DNA from: Parietichytrium sp. I65-24A
Lineage: Eukaryota > Sar > Bigyra > Thraustochytrida > Thraustochytriidae
Assembly (NCBI GenBank): GCA_012862575.1
Contig: BLSF01000021.1
Coordinates: 496,001-560,000, forward strand
Direction: 5' to 3'
Length of the DNA: 64,000 bases
Part shown: in pieces, positions 20,601 to 29,121 of the stretch
Layout: each line of letters opens with the position of its first letter
Numbering within the stretch: position 1 is the first letter of the stretch
Notes under the pieces: generated by a model
The model's input: only the letters and a program-made list of their open reading frames with translations
Databases searched by the model: none
What the model was told of the DNA's origin: nothing
Translations under genes and position numbers: made by a program

Positions 20601-22334
20601 GTTAAGCTTCCACTCCTGTGCCCATGCGCCAGCCGCCAAAGGGCGAAAAAAAATGACACAGTCGAGCTTGCACCCTGGCAACAGTACTCCCTTCATGCTC
20701 GAGCACGAGAAGTTGGCTTCCACAGAGGCATGGGCATCTCCTGTTCCGACCTCCCAGCTGTAGTACACAGCGGTTGTGCCGGAGTTCTCCAAACAGATCG
20801 ATGTAGAGTCCCACTCTCCAGGAGGGCATGCGAAGGTGTAGCACGGCGATTCGTCCGCCGAGCACCATTCTTCGCTGACAAAATGCATTTGCAATCTTGG
20901 CCCACTAGTTGTGACTTGTGTGCCTGCCGACCTAGCAGAACTTTCCACGTCCTGCAGCTCGTTTGTATTTGAGGCCAGAAACTCTTCTTTTTGTAAGCGG
21001 CTCTTTTCCAAGGCAGCTTTCTCAATACTCAGGAAGGCCCACTCCAAAAGTGGCTCGCCGCAGATTCGCAGGCCATCGGCATCGTTTTGCGACATTGCAT
21101 GGGGCCTGACCTTGACCATTTCGCGGGCTAGTTGTTTCTGACGCACCTTTAGAGTTTTGTTGTCGGCACGTCTCGAGCCGCTATCCGTTGGCCTGGATCG
21201 AGATATTGGAGCGAAATGGGATGCCGGGGTTTTAATTGTTTCCATTTCGATGTTTGATGTTTCGCGAACAGGGCAAAACAGCCCACTGAAGATGTTGCCA
21301 ACAGCAACATACCTCGTACCCATCCCTCGAAGACTCATCTGCCAGTACTCTGAGCCATGCTTTTGATGGTGAGGGGTTGCCATGCTGATCAAGCGGTGCT
21401 CTTCCATCTTTTCTCTAAATTGCTCGGCCCTGGACACAACAAGCTCCTCTTCCGTCTTCCCTGAAATTTCGCACATTGCTGTCTTGAAACGAGTCCACTC
21501 ATCTTGCCACTTGTCGTACAATTCTAGTGCACGTTCCTGGCGTTCGTACATGATGCGCTCGTGTGCCAGCATGCCTTCGAGTGCCTCTTTCTTCTCCAAT
21601 TCAAGTTTAGGTCGAGCGAGCTCAGCTCTACGCCTGGTCTCCTCTCGCGCAGCGTTGCGAACCCCTTCCAAGTACTCCTCGTCACTAAGTTCATTCGAAG
21701 TGCCCATCCCATCCTGAGTTGAAATACCGTCCACCGTCACATCATTTTGAGTGAATGAGCCCAGTTCTGCAACTTGCTGCGGAGAAAGACCAAGTGACGC
21801 CAAGGACCCTGTTCTACTCTTTCGCAATTGACTCAAGACGACTGAACCACTTCGCGAGCTCCGTCTGGACAAGCTGGAGGCAGCGCGGCCCGGAGAGTTC
21901 TGAGAAGAGTGTCCATCCGAGAACCGAAGATAGTCTTCCACCTTGCCTAGGATTGAGTACGGCACAACTTTCCCGGACTCGTCTCGGCGCAGTGTGTGCG
22001 TCTTTGGTTGACCTTTCTTACTTGACGGCGAGAGAGCTCCAAATTGCGCGGAAAACACCGTCCCGTCCTCTTCGCTCGAGCCCTGCAGCGTGAGATCGTC
22101 GGCATCCAGCTTCCGGGACACCAGTACCTTCTTTCGTTCAGCGGCGGAGTTCTCTTGCTGTTGATGTACTGCCTGCTCCTCGTGCTGATCGTTGCTGTTC
22201 GGCTGCGCGCTGCTTTGCTGAGCCCCCAACTCCTGCGCCGATCCCGGAACAGCCTTGCGAACTAAAAGCCGCTTCTTCCCCGGCCGCATAGGAAACGTAA
22301 CTTCCGCTTGCGCATTCTCGACCCGCGGGTCCAT
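17622..22334 (-). CDS. MYCBPAP-like ASH protein fused to a degenerate phosphoglycerate kinase-like domain
   Basis: A 1570-aa single exon. Residues 1-200 are low-complexity. Residues about 225-360 carry the MYCBPAP pattern: Glu/Arg-rich helices, then GSEYWQMSLRGMGTRYVAV. Residues about 500-620 look like an ASH/MSP immunoglobulin fold (STSICLENSGTTAVYYSWEV, later FTLRGFSTRADRSQ), common in axonemal proteins. From about 935 on, the order of motifs follows phosphoglycerate kinase: VLLQVDGDIP (RxDxNVP), AIVLFSERNP (SHLGRP), YFFENLALSG, VFVQDSTSFLAS (DAFGTAHRAHAS), ILVVGGSAEP and VLLTGKFAQAF. Catalytic residues are replaced and acidic linkers interrupt it, so kinase activity is unlikely. Known family members (animal MYCBPAP, algal FAP147) belong to the flagellar central apparatus; that role here is inference. 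Confidence 0.78.
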   Translation of the reverse strand: MDPRVENAQAEVTFPMRPGKKRLLVRKAVPGSAQELGAQQSSAQPNSNDQHEEQAVHQQQENSAAERKKVLVSRKLDADDLTLQGSSEEDGTVFSAQFGALSPSSKKGQPKTHTLRRDESGKVVPYSILGKVEDYLRFSDGHSSQNSPGRAASSLSRRSSRSGSVVLSQLRKSRTGSLASLGLSPQQVAELGSFTQNDVTVDGISTQDGMGTSNELSDEEYLEGVRNAAREETRRRAELARPKLELEKKEALEGMLAHERIMYERQERALELYDKWQDEWTRFKTAMCEISGKTEEELVVSRAEQFREKMEEHRLISMATPHHQKHGSEYWQMSLRGMGTRYVAVGNIFSGLFCPVRETSNIEMETIKTPASHFAPISRSRPTDSGSRRADNKTLKVRQKQLAREMVKVRPHAMSQNDADGLRICGEPLLEWAFLSIEKAALEKSRLQKEEFLASNTNELQDVESSARSAGTQVTTSGPRLQMHFVSEEWCSADESPCYTFACPPGEWDSTSICLENSGTTAVYYSWEVGTGDAHASVEANFSCSSMKGVLLPGCKLDCVIFFRPLAAGAWAQEWKLNTSPRVPFEQAENRFTLRGFSTRADRSQVARFRVLERFEQIENSEEVLLEQKLTDERSRKSCQQPERPEEELADSFEQANRPLALFYRPELRSDLEALCRRVVSLQHCCDSLDSEGRQDEVDMERDVQVWLAQPSLVTLREKIGNIMEGLPLEPKHRAATVKSESGYSAGGLEDEAIGADVVLPLTLENEFCVDPSDSEVAPEENLDEGNLPQTYFLAESTRLKEEGLQLLSELNRIAKLAVRRPEAESVMWPIARTLLLDIADAVVSRDRTASGETDPPQEPDEQEEPQDTEAENLIDFEAIITNALDKFAQSYEQAIAEARESLVKSSRPQKLPSNWVYASQLNEASPESENYVDPSAVFRGRRVLLQVDGDIPQSPFDPQLLDDATLSVRVARIAAAVEWIVKFGPKAIVLFSERNPNEDAPKDDKDRCSLQGVCEALGTRLGREILFCENVEDPETIGQVVNLSRQPVAPPEVADPKAKKDAKGSKKPPGGKADATPVDVEDVPMYFFENLALSGMKKMISLEKPDEETDSESNENQDQEGASESGTPDEDLPAETLEQVLARFAEVFVQDSTSFLASGRENWLTMLVGSSDAKFIVGPTLESDLMMLDSMLNTSHILVVGGSAEPYLNEEGPTNEEAERESVASSQTSSLASFTKSIGSEEGSQAEENGESCELEGSSADVFGGQEADGEPIPSEGETTERSELVDEPAGSSYEETTNTPAREQGFASQLGFIESALDRNLASKVLLTGKFAQAFRVALLEMGEVAQRLVSRDLTVDSLAIPEKSRQVKAVFEINTYRDEEKERMRRLFERALKMCVPVDFVLCSESPSEEDMQRDQSTIKHISRRNLADGSFRSILLAQGAGSDYATRVLLREIGSLIDEGTELYVANWHVASQIEYLREGKASDELALEKQWESAKEDSSSTEDKLSSNEETEDGDADTDEAEETESACDFGLGNAKVLSSFSGLKLTFSGVSMSQRILTSVGEEI

Positions 22335-23223
22335 GTTGCCTAGCCTGCTCCGAGAAACTGACCGAGTTCCGCGTTGGCTTTCTTGTCCTCACGGGCCGGA
22401 GAGAGCAGCACGAGAAAGAGCGCACAGTGTGACCGCCCGCGGCTCCAGAAACCAGACGGCTAGAGCGGATGGAGCGACAATTTTAAAGGTGCACGTTCCT
22501 GCACGCGAGTCGCCTTGAGCCCGCGTTGAAATCGGCGGCAGAACGTTGTTGACGCCCAGCACTCAGTACTCGCTACTACGCCGCGAAGTCGCAGCGGTAA
22601 CCGCTTCCAATAGCGTGTGTTGTATATATACTTCGGACACGGAGCGCTTGGCGATGGAGTCCTCCAGCGTTTTCGGCTAACAGGCTACGCACTGCGTAGG
22701 TTGGTTGGTGATCCTCCAAAGCAAGCCAATGTTTGATGTTTGTTTCTTCCAATAACCTCTGACATTTGACTTTGTTTATCGTTTTCTGCACTGCGCAGAA
22801 CAGCAAACTATTTCCTTTCCATCTCCATGATATTGTTTACTTGTTTGGTTCGCGGCAGCAGAGAGCAAGAGCCCACATGCACGACAGGCTCTCGAAACAA
22901 TTTTGTTTTTTTGCTTTTTTGAGACTTGCCACGACTGCGAGAGATTGCTTGACCGCTTCTGACATTGGTTTGCAGAATTCAGAAAAGACTGCGAGGTTCT
23001 TCTTTCCAGCCCAGTGGGCTTTCATCATGCTTCTCATTTATAAACATTTAGCAGATGATTTGACTGTGCAAAGTCTATCGAGCGATTGCCGTTCCACCTC
23101 AGTGTTCAACTTGCACGACGGTTTATTCGCTCTGTTCCGAAAACGGACACCTAAATTGCGCGAAAAGGTATATAAAGGCCCAGGCTTGAAGCAGAGGTAA
23201 CACAGGAACCACATGGGTCCTTT
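22335..23223. other. Intergenic region before the tRNA-His array
   Basis: Upstream region of the MYCBPAP-like gene plus the leader of the tRNA cluster. TATA-like sequences occur at about 22621 and at about 23168 (TATATAAAGG, some 50 bases before the first tRNA). An open frame at 22766-23200 has no recognisable features and I treat it as chance. Confidence 0.5.
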
Positions 23224-23294
23224 GCTCCGGTAGTATAATGGCAGTACATTGCGTTGTGGCCGCATTGGCGGGAGTTCGATTCTCCCCCGGGGCA
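23224..23294 (+). tRNA. tRNA-His (GTG), copy 1
   Basis: A 71-base cloverleaf: acceptor GCTCCGG pairs with CCGGGGC (one G-T pair), D stem GTAT/GTAC, anticodon loop TTGTGGC with anticodon GTG, T arm GGGAG-TTCGATT-CTCCC, discriminator A. One T-T mismatch sits at the top of the anticodon stem. The anticodon arm is nearly the same as in other eukaryotic tRNA-His. The base before it is T, so the essential G-1 must be added after transcription (Thg1). A T5 Pol III terminator follows at 23300. Confidence 0.95.
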
Positions 23295-23403
23295 GTTTCT
23301 TTTTGATCTTTCATTTCTTGTTCTTTATGACGGATGTTAGAGTTTTCTTTACTTGCGAAAAGAGGGCAGCCCACCGCACCAAGTGGTCTGATACGACTAC
23401 GGT

Positions 23404-23474
23404 GCTCCGGTAGTATAATGGCAGTACATTGCGTTGTGGCCGCATTGGCGGGAGTTCGATTCTCCCCCGGGGCA
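23404..23474 (+). tRNA. tRNA-His (GTG), copy 2
   Basis: Identical over all 71 bases to the first copy. The start-to-start distance is 180 bases. The downstream spacer (TGCGAAAAG...CACCAAGTGG) is clearly related to the spacer after copy 1, so flank and gene were duplicated together. A T4 run follows. Confidence 0.95.
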
Positions 23475-23588
23475 GTTTCTTTTGTCTTTTGCTTCTTGCT
23501 GTTTCTCCTTTACAGTGGATGCGAGAGTTTTCGTTAGATGCGAAAAGCAGCAAGGCCTATGCACCAAGTGGATGGGAAGTTCTACGGA

Positions 23589-23659
23589 GCTCCGGTAGTA
23601 TAATGGCAGTACATTGCGTTGTGGCCGCATTGGCGGGAGTTCGATTCTCCCCCGGGGCA
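23589..23659 (+). tRNA. tRNA-His (GTG), copy 3
   Basis: Identical to the other copies, 185 bases after copy 2. The base before it is A. A T5 terminator (CCTTTTTAG) follows directly. The sequence just behind it (TTGCTTCTT) still resembles that behind copy 2. Confidence 0.95.
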
Positions 23660-23966
23660 GTTCCTTTTTAGTCATTTGCTTCTTCCATTACCTTTTGTAT
23701 GATCAATCAAATTCATCAATCAGGAGTCGGAGAACTCCTGAGACTCTCTGCGAATATACCCACTATGTGACAAGTGACAAGAAATATTGATAAAAGTCAC
23801 GTAAAGTCATTGAATGAATAGAGTGAATTTAATTTAAGCACATTTTCAAACTCAGAATTGAGCTCTAGATCCTTTTGCCTTTCGCACACGTTCGCTTGCT
23901 GTCGCACATCCATTTATGCTGAAAAGAATATATAGGTTTAGAGACATTCGCAGCCGTCCAGTTAGG

Positions 23967-24037
23967 GCTCCGGTAGTATAATGGCAGTACATTGCGTTGT
24001 GGCCGCATTGGCGGGAGTTCGATTCTCCCCCGGGGCA
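23967..24037 (+). tRNA. tRNA-His (GTG), copy 4
   Basis: Identical to the other copies but 378 bases after copy 3, about twice the normal spacing. A TATA-like ATATATAGG lies about 40 bases upstream. A T7 terminator follows. The base before the gene is G, so only this copy would encode G-1 if its transcript began one base earlier. Confidence 0.95.
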
Positions 24038-24808
24038 GTTTATTTTTTTCGAAAACACATTTTGATTCACAGTCAGGAGAGAAAAAAATGTACGTTGGAA
24101 AGCTTACTACTCATTTAATCCTCCCGGTAGGATTTTTCCGATGTCAATTTTTGGTACAGGGGCAACAGAGGAGAGGTGCATTTTTGGGAATCGCGCAGAG
24201 TAGGAGGTATTAGAAGATATTAGGATGGCCCCTTTCGATTGGCAAGCCCGGCGATCAAATAATGCACCCTCCGACGATGTTACCGTTCAGAGGTGGGATC
24301 AAGTGTTTGAATCCTGAATCCTGATGGTTTTGGACACAGCGTGCTTTGCAATACTTGCAAGAGATTGAGCTCTTTCCCCATTTATTTATCTAAGCTTTAA
24401 AAAGTACTGGAGAAAGCTCGGAGAAAGGTCCATGGAGAGAAAGAGAAATAGATAGATAGATAGATAGATGGATGCATGGAGCATCGCGTCCCTGAACAGG
24501 CCAGTCACTTCATGAGCGTGGCCATCCCTACTGCTCCTGGTTGTGCTAGTGCTACTGCCACGCGTTGGCTGTGTCTGCTTTGGTGCCAAGAGGTGGAGCT
24601 GGGTAATCTTGTGAAATGTGCCACATAGGGTTGTTTTGTCCGCAGTTCATTCTTCACAAATTGGAAGGCTCGGCGAAGAAGGAGAAGAAGCTTTCAGCAA
24701 AGACTGCGCCGAGGAGGCAGGCGACGAGAGAACTGAGAGAAGCGTGGGAGACGGGGCCTTGTGATTGACCTCAGGGCGTCTGTGCGCGGCGAGAAAAGAG
24801 ACTGGAAA
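24038..24808. other. Intergenic region after the tRNA array
   Basis: About 770 bases with no gene seen. It holds a GATA tetranucleotide run (about 24445-24470). The segment just upstream of 24809 is the likely promoter of the TMEM181-like gene; the frame is open before its first ATG but lacks an ATG. Confidence 0.5.
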
Positions 24809-26569
24809 ATGATAGGAACCGGGAAAAAGGGAAGGTTCCTGGTCGATGGGTTGGGGTGCGCAGCTTTAGTCTCCGTATTTCTGGTTTCGATCGGGGTGTT
24901 CACGATTATTGGGCAGTTCGCGCCGTCTCCATTGTCCGTAGCGCAGTCTGGCGAAATTGGCCTTTGCACAGATGGAAGCAACTGCAGCAGCTGCGTGGAC
25001 CCGAGCGTACGAATCCAAATCAGTCGAATGCAGTCGCTACATCAGTTCGTGAGGGTCAACTTTGCGTTTGTGCAGCCCTTGGACGCGTCCGGGGCTTTTG
25101 TTAGTATTGGGGAGGTGGAGGGCCCGGTGTCACTCTCTGTTTCTGGAGATGACGGAGCCGAAATGAAGAGCATCGGCGTGTCCAGCGAGCATATGCGGAA
25201 GGTAGATTGCGACAATTCGGGAGTCCTCACAAGCGAGGACGGTGTGGAACTAGAGCTGGCGTCTGCTTCTTCTGGAAGATACTGCAATCCTGCCCAGCTC
25301 TTGACCCTGAGTTTGGTCGAGTATTCGGATTATAAAGTGGACCTGACATTCGAAGGCGACTGGACCTCAAAGATGTGCGGATACTACCTTGGAGAGCAAA
25401 GCGTGCGAGGGACATTTCTGATGGAGTACAATTCGGTTGACTTCACTAAGTTCGAGCTCGCGATGAAGTACTGCCTGATTGGCATCAACGTGGTCTTCCT
25501 TGTTCTCTTTGTTCGCGGGACCAGCGCTCTGGCCAAGAAAACCTATGAGCAGCAATGGGTGATTGTTCTCTTGGTAGCGCTGTTTGCATACAACGACCCT
25601 CTTGTCGCATTGGAGGTCTACTTGCAGGGGTTGGTCTTTGAAATCATCGCGGTTGTCCTTTCCACAACCTTCCTTGCGCTGCTTTTGTTCTTTTGGCTCC
25701 TGACGCCATCAAACATTAAGAGAAATGCCACAAAGCTCAAGGAACGAAATGGAGCCGTGCACGCACCATCCAAGGTGATTTCCACCTTCACTGGCGTGAG
25801 CTTAAGCACGGAGCCGTTTTCGGCTCGCCCAAAAGAGACCTCACCCACTGCTAAAGAGGCAGGGGTGAAGAAGCTGATTGGCGCGCACTATGGGAAGGCG
25901 ATCGTCTGTGTGGTGTGCTGGGTCGCTGCAACAGCATCTGAAATCTACATTGCCGTGCGTCAAAATTCGGACCCATCCTTTGATCCTGAGCAGGATCTCC
26001 AGCTATATTGGGTATATGTCGGAGTTGTGATTGGTGTCCTCAGTTTTTACGGAATCTGGGTAGCAATACTGCTTGCAAACGGTGTGGCTCTTCGTAAGTT
26101 CGTCACGCACAGCGACTTGTTTCTCTTCACCACCACTGTTATCACGCTCCTCCTCCTCGGAGTGGGAATCGCGATTGGTTCCGTGTGGATCGCAACCTCA
26201 CAAAGCGGGCTCAGCCTTGCTTTGGTACACGGGGCATTCAGTGCGTACGTGTGGGTTCTGGCAATAGCATACTTTCCTTCAGAGGAGGCCCTTCGGGAGG
26301 CAAAGCGGCTCCAGACGATGCAGCTCGAGGAGATTCCTGCTGAGGCAGCCACTGATACCGAAGACAACGAAGACATCATCGCAGAAGAGGAGCCGGAGAA
26401 TGAAAAACCTATGTCGTACAACGAACTCACTGTGGACCTGCCTGGAAGCAACGAGAGGAGTGGCGAGATGACGCCTGGCTCTCGCGTGGAGATTGACAGT
26501 GCAGATTTGGAGGTGGGAGAGTTCCAGGAAAGCTGGGCAACTCGCTCCAGACCGCCAACCCGAGCTTAG
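24809..26569 (+). CDS. TMEM181/Wntless-like seven-helix membrane protein
   Basis: A 586-aa protein from the first ATG at 24809. An N-terminal signal anchor (AALVSVFLVSIGVFTIIG, about 18-36) is followed by a luminal domain of about 200 residues with paired cysteines and a GOLD-like beta pattern. Seven helices follow. The segment between the second and third helix reads EQQWVIVLLVALFAYNDPL; the W/E-Q...L-x-NDP pattern is what I associate with the TMEM181/Wntless GOLD-7TM group. A basic loop, four further helices and a long acidic tail (TEDNEDIIAEEEPENE) end the protein. Known relatives act as cargo carriers or receptors in the secretory pathway. The tail has no obvious sorting motif that I would insist on. 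The family call is moderate; the topology is clear. Confidence 0.65.
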   Translation: MIGTGKKGRFLVDGLGCAALVSVFLVSIGVFTIIGQFAPSPLSVAQSGEIGLCTDGSNCSSCVDPSVRIQISRMQSLHQFVRVNFAFVQPLDASGAFVSIGEVEGPVSLSVSGDDGAEMKSIGVSSEHMRKVDCDNSGVLTSEDGVELELASASSGRYCNPAQLLTLSLVEYSDYKVDLTFEGDWTSKMCGYYLGEQSVRGTFLMEYNSVDFTKFELAMKYCLIGINVVFLVLFVRGTSALAKKTYEQQWVIVLLVALFAYNDPLVALEVYLQGLVFEIIAVVLSTTFLALLLFFWLLTPSNIKRNATKLKERNGAVHAPSKVISTFTGVSLSTEPFSARPKETSPTAKEAGVKKLIGAHYGKAIVCVVCWVAATASEIYIAVRQNSDPSFDPEQDLQLYWVYVGVVIGVLSFYGIWVAILLANGVALRKFVTHSDLFLFTTTVITLLLLGVGIAIGSVWIATSQSGLSLALVHGAFSAYVWVLAIAYFPSEEALREAKRLQTMQLEEIPAEAATDTEDNEDIIAEEEPENEKPMSYNELTVDLPGSNERSGEMTPGSRVEIDSADLEVGEFQESWATRSRPPTRA

Positions 26570-27070
26570 AATACATACATCTATATATTATATGAACATA
26601 AAAAGAAATGTTGTGGGATGAAATATGATGACACCAAAGGCATGAGGCCGGCATTGAAGATGGAAACGCGTACTCAGACTCCATCCAGAATCGCTTTTGC
26701 GCGCGTCGCATGCAAAGCGGCGCACCGATTCGGCTGGCTGCACTGTGCTGCGGTGCAGAGCAACATAGCTTGCTACTTGAGCATGCGCGTGCACACATCT
26801 GATGTCAATGTACAAACTCTAATCTCTTGAAAAGCAATCAAGTCATCACTCCGATGATGATGATAGAGAGAGGAAGAGAGAAAGAGATTTCGAATGTGGT
26901 CGTAGACGTCTGTTGTTGAATAATAATCGAAAGAGAAGCGGCTGCATCTATCCTAATGATGGATGCCAGGGGTCCTTCCTCCGTTGACAAGATTATAGAT
27001 CACCGTGCTTGGAAATACTAGCTCGCTACACGCAACTGGAAACAAAGAAGGTGCACCGGCCACCCAACGA
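26570..27070. other. Intergenic region between convergent genes
   Basis: 3' flanks of the TMEM181-like gene and of the P-loop-like gene. TATATA-rich at 26570-26592 and GA-rich at 26865-26890. Nothing else supported. Confidence 0.45.
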
Positions 27071-27346
27071 AAAGCCGGACTCTTAAGTTCTTGCTTTGTG
27101 GGGCGCAGAGAAACGTCTTCGAACCCTGCTGAGCAACTCTTTTCTAATCGACTCGAGGTGGGTTCTTTCGCTGTCGATACCGATATCGATATCGGGCAGA
27201 TTGAGCTGGGACGAAAAGCCAAACTCTTAAATTTCTGCTTTGTTGGGCGCTGGAAAACGTCTTCGAACCCTGGTGAGCAACTCTTTTCTAATCGACTCGA
27301 GGTGGGTTCTTTCGCTGTCGATATCGATATCAAGCAGAGTGAGCTG
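27071..27346. repeat. Tandem duplication, 144-bp unit, at the 3' end of the P-loop-like gene
   Basis: Two copies start at about 27071 and 27215. They share nearly all of the sequence from AAAAGCC to TCGATATCGATATC, with scattered changes. The upstream copy on the gene's strand encodes the last 40 or so residues and the stop; the other copy lies behind the stop in the 3' UTR and still reads in the same frame to its own stop. Confidence 0.9.
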
Positions 27347-29121
27347 CGCCTCAAACTCCTTCGAGGTCTCACCAGGTTCAGCCTTGAGCTTGTCCCTCTG
27401 ATCGCAGGCGTGTTGATAAATGTTGAACCTATCAAAGTAGGCGAGAATGTCTTCACCGAGGTGATACACATCTTGCAATTCATGAACGCGCGTAATTTTG
27501 AGATCCATCTGCGCGAGAGCTGGCGAGTCCAAGGTCTGCAGGAGTTCTTTGAAGGCTTCCTTGATAGCTGCAAGGGGACGCACGCAAAGTCACGACGACG
27601 AATTCATGGTCAGACACAAGGCTGCGCTTACAAAATGGAGCGTGAAAATGACGGTGTGCAACTCAACATCTTGTCGAAAAACTTACGTCTTCGGGCCGAC
27701 ACGAGGTGCGGGGGACCCTGAACCTGCTCGAGCAAGTTGTTACTGAGCTCGCGAATGCTTGTGGCGCCAGAGGGGGAGGCCGCCGCAAGGTCGCCGATGT
27801 AGTCCAGCGAGGGGAGCACGGTAACCTGCATCCCATTGGCGCCGGTAATTGCCTGATCAATCCCAGTGACGCTCACAGACGCCCCGGAGAGCACCTCTAG
27901 CAGCTTCCACACCCATACTGCCACCTGGTCGTCCACACACTCGTCGTACACCAGCGTCTTCTCCAGCTCCTGCCTCCAACGCCCGACCATCTCGTCCGCG
28001 GCGACGTCCAGAATTGCGTCCAGCTCGCGGCCCAATGGCGCGTGCTGCAGCCCCTTCTCCACGCGCAATTGCCTCGCCTGCAGCACCATGTCCTCCACGT
28101 CCGCTAGCCGCCAGCCCACTTTGCCTTCCAGCCGCTCGCGCACGGCGTCGTCGGCCGAAGCTCTTTCAAGACCATCGAGACCATCGAGACCATCAAGCTC
28201 GTCGCTGGCATCGGCGATGGCAGCCGCTGCGGCTGCGACGCGTGAGTCCTTGGCAGCGGGGTCTGCAGGGTCGGCCAGGCGCACGGCCTCCACGTCCCTG
28301 TCGAACCCAGGGAACCGTTCGCGGAACTCGTCCAGCGTCTGCGCCTCGCTCTGCACCACCACCGCGGCCGACCGGTTGCGCAGCGCCGCCAGCACCACCT
28401 CCCGCTCCATCTGCTCGCCCTTTCCATTTCCATTTCCCTTTCCCTTTCCCTTTCCAATTCCCTTTCCAATTCCCTTTCCAATTCCCTTTCCTGCGCCCAG
28501 GCTGGCGCCCAGCACCACCCACGTGGCGCCGTCCTCCTTCTCCATCGCTTCCAGCAGAGCGCTGCGCCAGTGCGCTCCGTCCCACAGTGCGCGGCCCCAG
28601 TGGTACGCGAGGTACGGCGCCCAGGCCACGTCGCCAGCCACTGTCGCCCACAGGCCGCGCCACAGCGCTCCCGCGTCCGCGAGGACCTCCAGGTCAACCA
28701 CGCGGACGCCTGCGTGGGACGCGTGGGACTCGTGGGACGCATGGGACGCGTGGGACGCGTGGGAGGAGTCCGCCTCGCTCGCGAGCTCCCGCGCGGCCAT
28801 GAGCGCGGCCGCGCGCGTACCGGACCCGGCGGGGCCGAAGAGCAGCAGCGCGGGGTACGCGGAGTGCGCGGGGTGCGCGGGGTACGCGGACGTGCCCGCA
28901 GGTGTCCGCGCAAGGCGGGCGGCGAGCGCCCCGGCGCAGAGGTGCAAGGAGCGGTCCACGAGGAACTGCGGCGCCTCGGAGGGGCCGCGGGAGACCGCTG
29001 CCAGCGCGAAAGGCGCGGAGCCGTGCTCGCGCGTACGGCGCTGCGCGTCCCACGCGCACAGGGCGCATACGGCGGAGAGTGTCCCCGCGGACACTGCCGC
29101 CCGGGCGCGCTTGCCGAGCAT
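27227..29121 (-). CDS. P-loop-like protein with coding minisatellites (possible RNA12/Yme2 relative)
   Basis: Two exons, 29121-27687 and 27567-27227, joined across a 119-base GTAAGT...CAG intron; the frame is kept (SARR-P-IKEAF) and the product is 591 aa. The Arg/Ala-rich N-terminus could be a mitochondrial presequence. LLLFGPAGSGTRAAAL (about 93-107) resembles a Walker A loop but has Thr-Arg where Lys-Thr/Ser is expected, so ATP binding is doubtful. Order of segments (P-loop-like, VVLGASL, VVVQSEAQTLDEFRERFP, then RLADVEDMV helices) vaguely recalls the mitochondrial RNA12/Yme2 family; this is weak. Three in-frame repeats are present: Ala-Tyr-Pro/His (about 79-91), Ser-His-Ala (about 120-136) and Gly-Lys-Gly-Ile (about 210-233). 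The second exon (IKEAF to NKAEI) is helical and charged. The first exon is strikingly GC-rich relative to neighbours. An upstream non-ATG extension is open. Confidence 0.6.
28421..28491. repeat. Coding minisatellite (TTTCCC/TTTCCAATTCCC)
   Basis: Runs of TTTCCATTTCC, then TTTCCC units, then three TTTCCAATTCCC units. On the minus strand it encodes the Gly-Lys-Gly/Gly-Ile-Gly-Lys block of the P-loop-like protein. All changes keep the frame. Confidence 0.9.
28713..28763. repeat. Coding minisatellite, 9-bp unit GTGGGACGC
   Basis: About six copies of GTGGGACGC with small variants (GTGGGACTC, ATGGGACGC). It encodes the Ser-His-Ala repeat on the minus strand. One variant gives Ser-His-Glu. Confidence 0.9.

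Noticed and set aside
22766-23200. 144-aa ORF before the tRNA array
   Set aside because: Composition is unlike the other genes, with no motif, and it overlaps the tRNA leader region.
23224-24037. CRISPR-like regular repeats
   Set aside because: The repeats are 71-base cloverleaf tRNA genes with Pol III terminators, and spacers are 109-307 bases and related to each other.
24205-24245. U6 snRNA-like text (AGAAGATATTAGGATGGCCCC)-type segment
   Set aside because: It resembles the U6 AGATTAGCATGGCCCC region only over a short stretch; the ACAGAGA box, 5' stem-loop and ISL are absent.
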